Shown: piece by piece, positions 26,977 through 35,732 of the stretch
Layout: each line of letters starts with the position of its first letter
Numbering within the stretch: the first letter of the stretch is position 1
Source: Halomonas sp. LBP4
Lineage (GTDB): Bacteria; Pseudomonadota; Gammaproteobacteria; Pseudomonadales; Halomonadaceae
Assembly (NCBI RefSeq): GCF_003202205.1
Contig: NZ_PDOG01000001.1
Coordinates: forward strand, 528,507-592,506
Length of the DNA stretch: 64,000 nucleotides
Direction: 5' to 3'
Translations under genes and position numbers: made by a program
The notes under the pieces: model-generated
Told to the model about the DNA's origin: nothing
The model's database searches: none
What the model saw: only the letters and a program-made list of their open reading frames with translations

Positions 26977-27327
26977 ATGGGATTCTTCACTCAGAACACA
27001 ATGAGCCTTGATCAGATGACCCACCTTGTCACCTATGTGGCTGCCTCGACCATTGGCTTCTATGCCAAACAGGGAGCATGGGTTGATGAAGATTTCAGGC
27101 AGAAACTCGTTATGGCTTGGCTCCAAGAGAACGGACACAAGGCATCACATTGGAAACTAACCAAGCTGGCTCTAGCAGCAGACGGGGTAGCCAAGAAAAC
27201 TGTCTTTGATACTCCAGAGCTAGTTGAAGCCTTACCGGGCTTCTCTGAAGATGACGAAGCCGAACTGTTCGAAGATCTCTACGTCACCAGTCGGCAAGCA
27301 CTTCTCTACAAAGGCATCACCAACTGA
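26977..27327 (+). CDS. Unknown protein, 116 aa
   Basis: Not recognised. Soluble, with an acidic C-terminal part (PGFSEDDEAELFEDLYVTSRQ). A GGGAG site lies 6 nt before the ATG, and codon use is less GC-rich than the host flanks. It follows the integrase by 125 bp in the same direction. An excisionase-type role would be expected of a gene here, but the sequence shows no helix-turn-helix I can defend. Confidence 0.65.
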   Translation: MGFFTQNTMSLDQMTHLVTYVAASTIGFYAKQGAWVDEDFRQKLVMAWLQENGHKASHWKLTKLALAADGVAKKTVFDTPELVEALPGFSEDDEAELFEDLYVTSRQALLYKGITN

Positions 27328-27501
27328 TCACCAAGCAGTGGAAAAACAAGACCCTGACCTTCCGCCAAGCAAGTTACTTCAACATGACGATGATGGCCGC
27401 TGCAACATCAACGATCTCCACAAGTCAGCCGGTGGTCATAATTTGCTCAAGTCATGTTTTTGAAGACCTATAATAATATTAATGGCTTGCTGTGTATTAG
27501 G

Positions 27502-28026
27502 TCACAGCTTGCCAGCTTCTTCTGAAACACGGACCTGATAGTTGACATTTAGCAAGGCGTCGCTGTCACCAATTGTCATGGCGTACAAGGAGATGTTAAC
27601 TCCATTGCTATTGAACCAATCAGCCTCGGCTTCTTTCATAACTCCTAAGGGTTCTACTGAGTAATTAACCTCTTGGCCATACCTAGCGCGCAAGGCTTCG
27701 ACAAGGGATTCAAAAACCAGCAACGTCGCGTGGAAATCTCTTTGTCTATCAAGGGATAGCGTGACTTGATTCAGTTCGCCACCAGAGAAGTAGAATTTCT
27801 TTCTGAATGACTCGCCGACTACCCTGTAGTCATCCCTCCTGACTAATTCCACAGCGCCTGTCCCTAGGGAGTCTCCTCCTTCTATCATTCTTGCTCCATC
27901 TGAAGCCTCAACGACCTCTTGAGGTGTCATCCCAACCTTTATGCCACCTAAGAACTCTTGGGCGAAAGCAAAGCTAGAGAGGCAAAAGGTGGTTATGCCG
28001 AGCAATGAAGCCAGTGATTTTTTCAT
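27502..28026 (-). CDS. Unknown secreted protein, 174 aa
   Basis: A clear signal peptide (MKKSLASLLGITTFCLSSFAFAQ) then GGIKVGMTPQEVVEAS, a GMT-x-EV pattern seen in small periplasmic proteins of the BamE/SmpA-like fold, which may be fortuitous. No cysteines suggesting a lipoprotein. Lower GC than the host. Possibly cargo of the integrated element. Confidence 0.65.
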   Translation of the reverse strand: MKKSLASLLGITTFCLSSFAFAQEFLGGIKVGMTPQEVVEASDGARMIEGGDSLGTGAVELVRRDDYRVVGESFRKKFYFSGGELNQVTLSLDRQRDFHATLLVFESLVEALRARYGQEVNYSVEPLGVMKEAEADWFNSNGVNISLYAMTIGDSDALLNVNYQVRVSEEAGKL

Positions 28027-28263
28027 TTCCTTCCCTACATTTGGTGAGCTTATCCGCTTTTTGTCATCAGCCTAAGCAATATTAGCACAGTCTGTTTACC
28101 TTTGCATGAAGCAGGGGTCATAAGGTGTACCCCGCGAGCCATTCAGAGGGAATCACATAGTACATGCTGAAGATCTTTTTATCGATATTTATTTACATTT
28201 CAGTTGTTTAGCATAGCCAGGAGATGCCGGATAAAATATCCACCTTCGTTGCTAGCCCCTCGA

Positions 28264-28989
28264 CTATAGCCCCTCTCGCCCCATCATCCAGGTCGCCACC
28301 TCCCCCTTCAGATCATTAACCACAATGGTCATTTCGAGATTCGAAAAGTAATAGTTCTTGATGATAGCGGGGTTTCTCTTGGTAGCTGGGAACTCTTCCC
28401 ATTCGCCAAATCGGGTGCGAAAGGTCTCGGGCTTCCAGGGGGTGCCGGGAAAGACATTATTCATCACCCACATCTGCCCTTCCTCTCGGTCGAGATAGGC
28501 CTCGGCGGATTCTCCCGAACCAGTGATCGCTAGTACTTGTGTCTCTGAAGCAATCGGTTCCCTGATATCTACGATCTTCTCGCCATCCCTGAATCCCCAG
28601 CGCGGATAGAAGGTCGCACCAACTTCATAGTCCCCTTGGGGAACCTCGGACAGCTGAAGCACTGCCTCCCCGCGTCCACCCCTAAGTGGTACGCGCTGAC
28701 TTGTGCCAACAGCAAGGTCATCAGGCGCCTGTCCAACCAACCCTACCGAAACCATCACCTCGATATCCCCGGGGATGTTCGAGGTCAGCGGCACGATGAG
28801 CCACTCTCCGCTCTGCACTTCAGGAGTGGCTTTCAAATAGTAGTCCTCCTGAGCCGTCGCCGCTGTCGTTTCCGTGCGCGCCTCCTCTGTCGTTGCGGAC
28901 ATTTCCTCCGTGTCCTCACTACAACCGCTGAGCGTAAGGCTAGCGAGAAAAATTGCCACCACATTCAATCCCTGTCTTCGCTTTGACAT
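28264..28989 (-). CDS. Unknown lipoprotein, 241 aa
   Basis: The lipobox LTLSGC places the lipid-attached cysteine at about residue 23. It is followed by a Thr/Glu/Ala-rich linker (about 24-48) and a beta-rich domain without recognised family (GEWLIVPLTSNIPGDIEVMVSVG). Same direction as the secreted 174-aa gene 237 bp downstream. Together they could form an envelope-directed cargo module. Confidence 0.65.
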   Translation of the reverse strand: MSKRRQGLNVVAIFLASLTLSGCSEDTEEMSATTEEARTETTAATAQEDYYLKATPEVQSGEWLIVPLTSNIPGDIEVMVSVGLVGQAPDDLAVGTSQRVPLRGGRGEAVLQLSEVPQGDYEVGATFYPRWGFRDGEKIVDIREPIASETQVLAITGSGESAEAYLDREEGQMWVMNNVFPGTPWKPETFRTRFGEWEEFPATKRNPAIIKNYYFSNLEMTIVVNDLKGEVATWMMGREGL

Positions 28990-29318
28990 CGTTTCTCCTT
29001 TGGCTGATCTTCTATCGCCATCCGCAATAACAGTAGACTAGCTGATGATCACCCAATGTAAGATATAGCCAACAAAGAGTGTCAGTTTATACCCATATGG
29101 CCAATACTGCCCACTTCGGCAAGAAGCCAATTAGCAGTCGTGGCGCCATGCGAAGTTAAATCCCGTGACGTATCTTCTGGCTTCGCCTAGTGCTTTCATC
29201 GAAGAATCTGTACGGCCCTGCGCGCCTCTCTGAGCGCATCCATCCGAGCACCCTGGCCTCCCCCGCCACGCTGGCAGAACTCCTCAGAGACGCTCTCTGG
29301 GCGTCATCAATTCTCCCT

Positions 29319-29769
29319 CACTTCAGGGAGAGCTGCCTCTCATCTCAAGCCGGAGCCGCTTCCCCACCTTCAAGAGGCCGTTCCCTTTCACAGGCAGTGA
29401 TTGTGCCCACCTCAGGGAGAGAACCGTCAGCCTCAGTGAAAACCCTGCATCTCGGGAAGAGACGCGGCTGTGATAGGCGCTGATTAACTGCACTCAGCTC
29501 AGGGAGAGAGAAGCATCCCTTCGGACGCCCCTCAGGAAAAACCATGCACCTCAGGGAGGAAGAGTGATCCACGTTGCGCAGCGAGCGTACAGATCACCTC
29601 TCTTGGGAAGAGGGGGAATTGACCCTGACCTATGGGAGAGAACCGCCGGCGGTCTCAGGTGATTAGGGTGCACCTCAGGGAGGAATGAGACTCTCCCACC
29701 AAGCAATTACCCTGCACCCAAGGACGGAGCATGGCCATATCGGGTAAATACCAGACACCCAAGGAAGAG
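29319..29769 (+). repeat. Degenerate direct-repeat array (iteron-like), about 10 copies
   Basis: The core is CACCTCAGGGAGAG or close variants, often preceded by ATTAnCCCTG. Copies start near 29319, 29408, 29448, 29495, 29547, 29595, 29624, 29671, 29715 and 29756, mostly 33-52 bp apart with unlike spacers between. The last two copies shift to CACCCAAGGAAGAG. The array lies 200-660 bp before the SF2 ATPase gene on the same strand. Imperfect, phased repeats before a DNA-binding ATPase suggest an origin or operator region. Confidence 0.65.
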
Positions 29770-29881
29770 AGCGTCCTTCCACTCATCACAGCATTCAAGT
29801 AAGCCAGTCTCACTGGCGTTCGATGACGCTTCCACCACACACTACCTGACCTCTCATCAGTAGAGCCACCTACTAACCAAG

Positions 29882-29924
29882 CGCAGGACTGGGCCTTTCG
29901 TACGCCCGGTCAGGTAGTCCTGCG
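29882..29924 (+). promoter_or_regulatory. Two-step hairpin before the ATPase gene
   Basis: The outer stem CGCAGGACT / AGTCCTGCG (9 bp) encloses an inner GGGC / GCCC stem with loop ctttcgtac. It lies 60 bp before the ATPase ATG. It could be part of an origin, a translational control element or a cruciform. No U-tract. Confidence 0.5.
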
Positions 29925-29983
29925 TCTACGGGCTTGTGGTGGGCTCGGCTGGTGCGTGGTTCTACTCATGAGGAAAGTACGAT

Positions 29984-31543
29984 ATGAGCAACACTATACA
30001 TCTTGCATCCGCCCTGATGGGCTCCGGCAAGACACAGTCCATGATCAACGGCATTGAGTCAGACGACTGCATCATTGTGGCCGCGCCGAAGAAGGAACTG
30101 TGCCGGGAAATCTTCAAGTCCTTCAAGAGCCAACGCCAAGACCTGGACGTAGACCTAGTCAACTCCGATACCGTCTGCTCCGGCTCAACGGTCCTTTGTG
30201 AAGCCATCGACGCCATCAACAAAGTGAACACTGACACAGAGTATGCGGAGAGCTTCGGCATGTCGGGCAGTGTCGGCAAGGTTCTGATCCTGACTCAGGC
30301 CACCCTGGTAAACCTCCCGCCGGACATCCTAAGAGGGCAGAGCTGGACCTTGATCCTCGACGAGGTGCCGGACATCAAGGCGAGCGCCTACATGTTCATC
30401 TTCAAGGATCAATTCGAGAGGAACTTCTCCGACCACGTCTACATGGTAGACACGAAAACTGGTCGACTAGAGCTCAAGGACGGGATGGAGTTCGATGCCA
30501 AGGACCAGCTTTCGAAGGCCAAGGCTACCGACTTCAGCCACGCAGTCCTGATGTTCGAGGGACTGATCCATGAGACGTCCGAAGTCTCGCTTGAACCCAA
30601 GTCCAACGGGAGGCAGGTACTAAAGTCGGTCGGCTACCATGACTTCTCGCCTGTCTTCAGGGCGGCAAAGGAGGTCCATGTAATGGGGAATGCTATCGAG
30701 AAAAGCCTGTTCTACCTTTTCCTGAAGGCCAAGGGGTTTAGATTCGACGAATCCAAGTTCACCCCGAAATTCGATGGCTACAAGATGTCCCCTCGGCTGG
30801 TCCCCTTGCTGTCCGGGGATCGCTTCTCAAAGACAATGATGTTGACTCGGGAGAAGGACGGATCAAAGTCCGATACCTTCGACACGTCTACGGTCGGCTG
30901 GCAGATGCTCAAGCGGGCAATCGAGTACCACGAGGGAAAGCCCCTGCTCGTTCACATCTACAAGTGGATGAAGCCGTTCTTCAAGGCAAACACCTACCCG
31001 AACGTCGTGGTGGTTGATCTCGATAGCCGTGGCTTGAATCAGCATAGGCACTTGAACAGAACGGTTCACATGATCCATGGCAATGCTGCCCCGGTAGACT
31101 CCCAAATGAACAAGCGGATGCTGGAGCTGATGGGAGTTGACGTACAGGAGGGGCTTCAAGCTCTTCGGCATGAACGGCTCGTTGAGAAGATTTCTCAGAC
31201 AATGCTTCGTACGGACATGCGAAACCTAGATGAACAGAAGTATCAGACCGTCTCCGTGATTCCCACGATGGGCCTTGTGGGTGCGGTCAGAGACAACTTG
31301 AAGATCGACTGTGAGGTTGATACTAGCATTATGATCGATCCACCTGAGCCAAGTGAGAAGTCACAGCCGAGCCATAAACAACAAGCTGAGCGACAGGCCA
31401 ATCGAGAAGCCAGTGAGGCCAGGAGGATGAAGGCCGTGAAGCTGCTCAAGGAGGGACACACCATCTCGGCTGTAAGCAGAGCCGTTCCAGCGGATCGTAA
31501 GACCATCAGGAAGTGGTGGGCTCAGGAAGTACAGGCAGCTTGA
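29984..31543 (+). CDS. SF2-type ATPase/helicase with C-terminal helix-turn-helix (origin-binding-protein-like)
   Basis: 519 aa. Walker A is ALMGSGKTQ (residues 10-18) and the DExx box is LILDEVPD (123-130), preceded by VLILTQATL. This arrangement is typical of SF2 helicases and resembles the herpes-type origin-binding protein group that occurs as plasmid replication proteins. The last 45 residues (RRMKAVKLLKEGHTISAVSRAV, then DRKTIRKWW) form a resolvase-like helix-turn-helix. A repeat array and hairpin lie just upstream, and RNase HI follows 530 bp downstream. GAGG is about 10 nt before the ATG. A role in replicating the excised element is inference. Confidence 0.7.
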   Translation: MSNTIHLASALMGSGKTQSMINGIESDDCIIVAAPKKELCREIFKSFKSQRQDLDVDLVNSDTVCSGSTVLCEAIDAINKVNTDTEYAESFGMSGSVGKVLILTQATLVNLPPDILRGQSWTLILDEVPDIKASAYMFIFKDQFERNFSDHVYMVDTKTGRLELKDGMEFDAKDQLSKAKATDFSHAVLMFEGLIHETSEVSLEPKSNGRQVLKSVGYHDFSPVFRAAKEVHVMGNAIEKSLFYLFLKAKGFRFDESKFTPKFDGYKMSPRLVPLLSGDRFSKTMMLTREKDGSKSDTFDTSTVGWQMLKRAIEYHEGKPLLVHIYKWMKPFFKANTYPNVVVVDLDSRGLNQHRHLNRTVHMIHGNAAPVDSQMNKRMLELMGVDVQEGLQALRHERLVEKISQTMLRTDMRNLDEQKYQTVSVIPTMGLVGAVRDNLKIDCEVDTSIMIDPPEPSEKSQPSHKQQAERQANREASEARRMKAVKLLKEGHTISAVSRAVPADRKTIRKWWAQEVQAA

Positions 31544-32070
31544 GGATGCCGAGGGTGGGGAAAAAATGTCTTAGAGGCTTTAAGACAAAAAATCCCCATC
31601 GAGGCCACTAGTAGATCATCGAATCGATTCGTCTGTTAGCCTCATCTACGGAGGATGTTTCAACCGTGGTGAATACCACGAACAAAGTCCGTCTGTAGGG
31701 TTCGCCTTCAGGATGTCTGTCAGACGAGCCATGGGGGGTCGATGGTTGGACTGACACATGGTCCTGAAGATTGGTCCGATAACTCGCTTCGCTCGGGGCT
31801 GACATCATTACTTCCTTGGCTCCGCCGTAGACGCTATCGAAGACTTCCGGTCAGTCTCATCGATGACCCCCTCGTTCATCTAACAGCACGTCCAATGAAG
31901 TCGATAGACCTGCATCAGGCTATCCAGAAGGCTCGTCCCTTGAGCCATCCCTTTCGATCATCACCAGCACATTCTCGAAGGCAGTCGGTCAGACTGGCGG
32001 TTTCGTCCGTCTGCTGGTCCGTCTGTCTGAAAGGGAACCGACTGTCTCCGACAATGAGGACGAAACAATC
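31544..32070. other. Gene-free stretch between the ATPase and RNase HI genes
   Basis: 527 bp without a convincing gene. Seen by eye: an A/T-rich run just after the ATPase stop, a small hairpin CGTGGT-gaat-ACCACG at 31665-31680, the palindrome GTCTGTCAGAC near 31711, and several GTCTGT repeats scattered to 32045. Frames that cross it conflict with RNase HI and look random. Confidence 0.4.
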
Positions 32071-32613
32071 ATGGTTGCACCGAACACACTTGCCGATACC
32101 AATGGCCCGACCGTTACCATCAGCATCTACACCGATGGAGCCTGTACCAATAACGGTCAGAGCAATCCACAAGCTGGCTGGGGGGCTGTCCTACTCAGCG
32201 CCTCTGGGCATCGTCTGAAGATCGCCGACAAGCTCCAGGGCGAGCCTGTGACGAACAATCGAGCCGAGCTGACCGCCGTCATTGAAGCCCTGTCGGCACT
32301 GAAGAAGGCGTCAGACGTGGATCTCACCACCGACAGCGAATACGTTATGAACGGTGCCATAAAGTGGCTCAGCGGATGGAAACGGAAAGGCTGGAAGACG
32401 GCCAGCAAGAAGCCCGTCAAGAATGCCGACCTGTGGCAGCGGCTCGATGAACTGCTGGAGGTTCACTCCGTCCGGTTCCACTGGGTAAGAGGTCACAGAG
32501 GTCATCCAGAGAATGAACTCGCGGATGCCTTGGCGGTGGCTGGTGCTGAAGGCCAGTCAGTGAGGGAGTACGACCACGCCCCCGTCAGTCATCTCGGGCA
32601 GCGGGAAAGGTGA
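32071..32613 (+). CDS. rnhA: Ribonuclease HI
   Basis: 180 aa type 1 RNase H with all catalytic acids in context: [11 protein letters not shown] (Asp, about residue 25), [13 protein letters not shown] (Glu), [10 protein letters not shown] (Asp) and [17 protein letters not shown] (His and Asp). It has an extra ~16-residue N-terminal leader and a short C-terminal tail compared with chromosomal RnhA (about 155 aa). Encoded on the integrated element, so probably a second copy for the host. It may process RNA-DNA hybrids during replication of the element. Confidence 0.92.
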   Translation: MVAPNTLADTNGPTVTISIYTDGACTNNGQSNPQAGWGAVLLSASGHRLKIADKLQGEPVTNNRAELTAVIEALSALKKASDVDLTTDSEYVMNGAIKWLSGWKRKGWKTASKKPVKNADLWQRLDELLEVHSVRFHWVRGHRGHPENELADALAVAGAEGQSVREYDHAPVSHLGQRER

Positions 32614-33029
32614 TACCAGTGATGTGGTGAGCGGTGTTGAAGGTGCAGCACCAGAGGAACGGGACTCCTACCCGAATATCTTCGACTTCGTGTCCGTCCT
32701 TGAACTGGAGGAACGGGACTCCTAATCGATGATCTTCTGGCGGCCTCTGGGGTTTGCTTCCGGAAACGTTCACCGGGCTATTTTGTGGCGAACATCTAAG
32801 CCGGTATTGATGTATATAGAGCAGCGCGTTTACCCCACGGTGCCCTTGGTGAAGGTCCAGGCGAATCCAAGAAATTAATCTTTCGAGGCACCCACTGCTT
32901 ATTTCTTGGACAATGTGCATCCGATGCTCTTGGTCAAAGCTGAGTAGTTGAGGCTTGCCGTACCTGCGAAGGCTAGCGTCGTGATGAGAATGCCGAGGGA
33001 TAGATCAGGTCTACCCCTTCGACTGGTAC
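32614..33029. other. Gene-free stretch with a repeated 17-mer
   Basis: 416 bp between RNase HI and the convergent recombinase gene. GAGGAACGGGACTCCTA occurs twice, at 32654-32670 and 32708-32724, each followed by similar CGA-ATCTTC sequence, 54 bp apart. Each copy is itself a near-palindrome (AGGA...TCCT). No gene seen. Confidence 0.5.
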
Positions 33030-33644
33030 TTACTCTTGTCTCTTGGTGGCTCGCTGAACTGTGCTGACACCACACCCGATGATGTCGGCGGTCTTGCGAA
33101 CACTGAAGCCTTGCTCTCGAAGCTCCACGATCCGCCGATGTAGCCCTTCATTCACCGGACGGCCCTTGTAGCGTCCCTGTTCTTTGGCCTTTTGAATCCC
33201 TTCAGCCTGACGCCTCCGCCTGTCCTCATAGTCCTTGCGAGCGACAGCAGCCAGCATGTCTAAGAGCATGGCGTTCACTGCATCGAGCATCCTCCCGGTG
33301 AAGTCATCGCTGGCATTGACGGTCAAGGCCGTGTGGCTGGTCGGTAGATCGAGGGACACGACCCGAAGACCAGCACTCTGGATGGCTCCCTTGAGCCTGT
33401 CCCAATCGCCCTTCGTCAGGCGCGTCAGTCGGTCCACCTGCTCGACCAGCAGAACGTCTCCTGGCTGAGCATCGTCGATCAATCGCGCCAGCTCAGTCCT
33501 ATCGGCCTTGGTCCCACTGTCGTTCTCCACGTACCACGAGGCGACTTTCGCTCCCTTCTCCTTGGTGAAGCTGGTGAGCGCCTCACGTGCACGGCTGGCG
33601 TTCTGGTCATCGGTGGAGGCTCTGAGGTAGGCACGGATGAACAT
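33030..33644 (-). CDS. Serine recombinase (resolvase/invertase family)
   Basis: 204 aa. The catalytic serine is residue 10 in YLRASTDDQNA; DVLLVEQVDRLTR and the long E helix (TGRMLDAVNAMLLDMLAAVARKD) follow. The C-terminal helix-turn-helix is GRPVNEG then ELREQGFSVRKTADIIGCG. The ATG at 33644 (MFIRAYLRAS) has AGGGAG upstream and begins the catalytic domain; earlier in-frame starts add unrelated residues. It may resolve multimers of the element. Confidence 0.9.
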   Translation of the reverse strand: MFIRAYLRASTDDQNASRAREALTSFTKEKGAKVASWYVENDSGTKADRTELARLIDDAQPGDVLLVEQVDRLTRLTKGDWDRLKGAIQSAGLRVVSLDLPTSHTALTVNASDDFTGRMLDAVNAMLLDMLAAVARKDYEDRRRRQAEGIQKAKEQGRYKGRPVNEGLHRRIVELREQGFSVRKTADIIGCGVSTVQRATKRQE

Positions 33645-33675
33645 GGTCAAGCTACTCCCTTGTATTCGCATGGGT

Positions 33676-33727
33676 GTGTTCACAATATGCGTACTCTTTT
33701 GGGTTGTCAACCATGGTATGTGAACAC
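33676..33727. promoter_or_regulatory. Inverted repeat GTGTTCACA/TGTGAACAC upstream of the recombinase gene
   Basis: GTGTTCACA at 33676-33684 is mirrored by TGTGAACAC at 33719-33727 with 34 bp between. Both arms carry a nearby GTAC/GTAT extension. It lies 32-83 bp before the recombinase ATG (minus strand), a plausible res site or operator for that protein. Confidence 0.5.
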
Positions 33728-33846
33728 GGATAAGGGCGGAACTGAGGCGTAACCGCTGATGTACACACTAAGGAACACGCAAGAATGACAGTTCCAGATC
33801 GATACCGAGCAACCACAGACAATGCCTTGGAGCAATCCTCAATTTC

Positions 33847-33874
33847 TTACCGAGAACGTCTGGCATGATATGAT
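33847..33874 (+). promoter_or_regulatory. Possible promoter of the FRG-domain gene
   Basis: TTACCG (33847-33852) and TATGAT (33869-33874) with 16-bp spacing, 55 bp before the ATG. A GGAG ribosome site is at 33919-33922. Confidence 0.4.
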
Positions 33875-33929
33875 TTTTTCATGCAGATTGAACGCCACCG
33901 TGAGTTAGCATCACAAGAAGGAGTAAACG

Positions 33930-34832
33930 ATGTGGGATGAGATACCACAGATTGAGCACCACACTGCCTCAGGACTCCTGCAATACTTTATTGCTCAACA
34001 AAGTGCTAATATCATTTATAGAGGACTAGGGCATCAGGCTTGGACCCTTAGCCCATCAATTTCTAGAGCTACAGGCTCGCGTAAATTGGATGCTGTCTAC
34101 GCCGATGACTCAAGAGCCTTCAAGGAAATTGCTTATTTAGCAAGATTCGTAAATGCTTGCGATGATGCGGGACTAAAAGTCGCTGGAGACAGTGACCAGC
34201 TTAGAGAGTTTCTCTTAGAGCCACGAGGTCCAAATAGTCGCGGGCATGTCGTGGATTTATTTCAGTACCCAAGCCTTTGGCCGTCAGATGGTAATGCTGT
34301 ATTTCACTTTCTTGCACAAGCCCAACATCACGGTGTTCCCACACGACTCCTAGACTGGACAACCTCGCCGTTAGTTGCTTGTTACTTCACTGTTTCCCAA
34401 GCTATACATGAGCGAAGGAGGCTATTTTCAGAGAAAAAATATGCAAATCTAGCAGAGTGGAGACTGGCCATTATTGAGCTTGATACGATGCAAGCAGCAC
34501 CATTCAACGAGACGTTTAGGATCAGACATGCTCCGGGCTCCACCAGCCAGAACTTGGCCGCCCAGAAAGGGCGCTTTACGTTTATCAAAGGGTTTGAGCT
34601 TGATAACCTTGATCTTTTGAATCATAGGCTTTCCCATACTTACCTGAAAAGACATCTTCTTCCTCTTTCAGCGGCATACAACTTGATGCGGCAGATCGAA
34701 ATGTTAGGAGTGACTACAGCGACACTCTTTCCTGGCCACGACGGTGCTGCGAAACACTCAATTGAATCCATGCTGCTTGAGGACTTGGACCAAGAAATTA
34801 GGAACTCTTACGCCTTCAAGGGTAGCAATTAA
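33930..34832 (+). CDS. FRG-domain protein
   Basis: 300 aa. The FRG domain is recognised by IIYRGLGHQAWTLSPSISR (residues 28-46) and by AQAQHHGVPTRLLDWTTSPLVACYF (129-153), the two most conserved blocks of the family. FRG domains occur in mobile elements and in antiviral systems, but their biochemical activity is not settled. The gene is AT-rich relative to the host and has its own promoter-like signals. Defence function is an inference from the family and the context. Confidence 0.85.
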   Translation: MWDEIPQIEHHTASGLLQYFIAQQSANIIYRGLGHQAWTLSPSISRATGSRKLDAVYADDSRAFKEIAYLARFVNACDDAGLKVAGDSDQLREFLLEPRGPNSRGHVVDLFQYPSLWPSDGNAVFHFLAQAQHHGVPTRLLDWTTSPLVACYFTVSQAIHERRRLFSEKKYANLAEWRLAIIELDTMQAAPFNETFRIRHAPGSTSQNLAAQKGRFTFIKGFELDNLDLLNHRLSHTYLKRHLLPLSAAYNLMRQIEMLGVTTATLFPGHDGAAKHSIESMLLEDLDQEIRNSYAFKGSN

Positions 34833-34940
34833 AAATGCCACCATAGCCCCCGCGAGATTGACCGCAAGTTCAGCATATCGGGGGCATGGCTTAATTGGCG
34901 GGCGCCTTGTTCGTGGTCATCACCCACTTTATTTCGCAGT

Positions 34941-35570
34941 TCACCCAGCCCCAGAGGCAATGCCTGTGAGCATGGGGATAAACGGCCCGATGATCCCCAT
35001 CACGTTAGAGCCAGTGCTGATGAACTGGCCGAGCTTCTGCGACATTGTTGGGCTATCTCCTTTAGCCTTCTCCATCTCATCCACCAAGGACGAGAGCTTT
35101 TCTCGCAACTCGGCATCATCAACCTGAGCAAAGAGTTCAGACCTAAGGTCATCGAAGACGCTGTCGCTAGTGTCAATTGTGATGTTTACCGAATGGTCAG
35201 CCGAGCTTTGGTTCACCCTCGCGTTTGGGCCATAGATGTTGTAGGTGACAGAGGGGGGAAGCTCGTCGACTGGAGTTTTATTGCCACCAGCAGCGACCGC
35301 ATTGCTACCTTGCTCACCCTCTCTTCTTACATCCGCTTGAAAGTGAGGCGGGATACCTTGCAAACCGGGACTGTAACCGGGCTCATCAACAACATACCTC
35401 TCTGGCTTCCCGAAGGGCATCTCTCTGATCAGGACATCCCCCGGTTCAAGAGGATGCTTGGCCTGGAGATGAATCTTCCTCTTCTGTACCGATGCCTTGA
35501 CCGGACCCAAGGTTTCACCGTCAGGCTTCTCGATCTTGACGCTGTCACGGTAAAGATCTTCCAGTCCCAT
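34941..35570 (-). CDS. Unknown protein with a C-terminal hydrophobic segment, 209 aa
   Basis: Not assigned to a family. The N-terminal 75 residues look like a small beta domain (VKASVQKRKIHLQAKHPLEPGD). A YNIYGPNARVNQSSADHSVNI segment near residue 110 has the N-x3-N-x2-S-x-D-x-S-x-N look I have met in uncharacterised proteins near defence genes. The C-terminus NVMGIIGPFIPMLTGIASGAG could insert in a membrane. GGGGGA precedes the ATG. It converges with the FRG gene and could be its partner. Confidence 0.6.
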   Translation of the reverse strand: MGLEDLYRDSVKIEKPDGETLGPVKASVQKRKIHLQAKHPLEPGDVLIREMPFGKPERYVVDEPGYSPGLQGIPPHFQADVRREGEQGSNAVAAGGNKTPVDELPPSVTYNIYGPNARVNQSSADHSVNITIDTSDSVFDDLRSELFAQVDDAELREKLSSLVDEMEKAKGDSPTMSQKLGQFISTGSNVMGIIGPFIPMLTGIASGAG

Positions 35571-35732
35571 GCTTTCCCCCTGCGTTCATTGAGATTTACA
35601 ACACAGATACACAATAGCACTGAGGAGGTGCCACCTGGGATAACGCATCAACGCTGCCCCAGTCGGGTGGCGAGCCCCACAGACAGCGATTGTTGAACCC
35701 CCTGCCTGAGGACCGTATTATCAGGGAATCGG

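Noticed and set aside
29190..29483. Small plus-strand gene before the repeat array
   Set aside because: Its second half is made of the repeat units; no ribosome site or coding character.
29319..29769. CRISPR array
   Set aside because: Repeat units are degenerate and unevenly spaced (33-52 bp), there is no constant repeat of 24-37 bp, and no cas genes are nearby.
31742..32218. Possible gene before RNase HI
   Set aside because: Overlaps the RNase HI catalytic start in another frame; no ribosome site; Ser/Arg/Pro-rich translation.
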